NCBI GenBank assembly: GCA_015478945.1 | Contig: JABUQX010007761.1 | Location: forward strand, 1 to 15,000 | DNA from: Trachelipus rathkii | Lineage: Eukaryota > Arthropoda > Malacostraca > Isopoda > Trachelipodidae | Length of the DNA: 15,000 bases | Direction: 5' to 3' | Shown here: piece after piece, positions 14,903 through 15,000 of the stretch | Layout of the letters: the number at the start of each line of letters is the position of its first letter | How positions within the stretch are numbered: position 1 is the stretch's first letter | Notes under the pieces: generated by a model | What the model saw: only the letters and a program-made list of their open reading frames with translations | What the model was told of the DNA's origin: nothing | Database searches by the model: none | Program-made: the position numbers and the translations under genes

Positions 14903-15000
14903 TCGAACCTATATATTTTCAATTTTAAACTTTTTTCAGGTAGAAAATTTACATTGCTTAGATGGTACATAGTTTTACAACTACATATGCAATTAATTAT
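14903..15000. other. Right flank
   Basis: About 100 bases of AT-rich DNA with no similarity to the left flank outside 4566, consistent with this being beyond the palindrome. Nothing else recognised. Confidence 0.5.

Noticed and set aside
14515..14970. 151-codon minus-strand ORF, the longest in the window
   Set aside because: It starts outside the palindrome, runs through the terminal hairpin, and is serine- and phenylalanine-rich low complexity. The homologous left-arm sequence does not keep one continuous frame.

Overview
This window looks like non-coding, repeat-dense nuclear DNA from an arthropod, most plausibly a decapod crustacean. The support is a degenerate TTAGG array (the usual arthropod telomere repeat), many long (TA)n microsatellites, other simple repeats, and no operons or long ORFs. 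The taxon is inferred, not shown. I see no rRNA, tRNA, CRISPR array or recognisable conserved protein gene.

Positions 1-4432 are a mosaic flank. Short non-repetitive pieces are cut up by (TA)n arrays at about 638-764, 889-1055, 1226-1372, 3525-3800 and 4111-4224. Two diverged direct copies of a 0.44-0.56 kb sequence (1373-1809 and 2969-3524) each begin with the same stem-loop and bracket about 1.16 kb, which itself contains a two-unit tandem repeat (2335-2724). A MITE-like element with inverted ends (about 3801-4110) carries the TTAGG array.

Positions 4597-14875 form one giant imperfect inverted repeat. The left arm is about 5.03 kb, the loop 47 bases (9631-9677) and the right arm about 5.2 kb. 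Each arm, from outside in, has: a terminal hairpin; a GC-rich module of about 0.7 kb with several mini-hairpins; a purine-rich tract and an (AAAT)n tract; a boundary repeat; a satellite array of roughly 290-base units; a small gene-like cassette inside the satellite; more satellite; a second copy of the boundary repeat; a short unique stretch; and a GC-rich core of about 100 bases at the centre. By eye the arms agree at most positions but differ by many small indels and some arm-specific tracts, so they are not exact copies.

The only credible gene is a 69-codon ORF (7537-7746, minus strand) with a TATA box and an initiator-like element. The right-arm copy keeps the promoter but its reading frame is broken. 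The terminal hairpins of the two arms differ in stem sequence yet both still fold, and several arm hairpins share C-GNA-G triloops. This suggests a hairpin-bounded palindromic element, perhaps an undescribed foldback-like element or a segmental inverted duplication. An assembly or foldback-read artefact must be excluded first.
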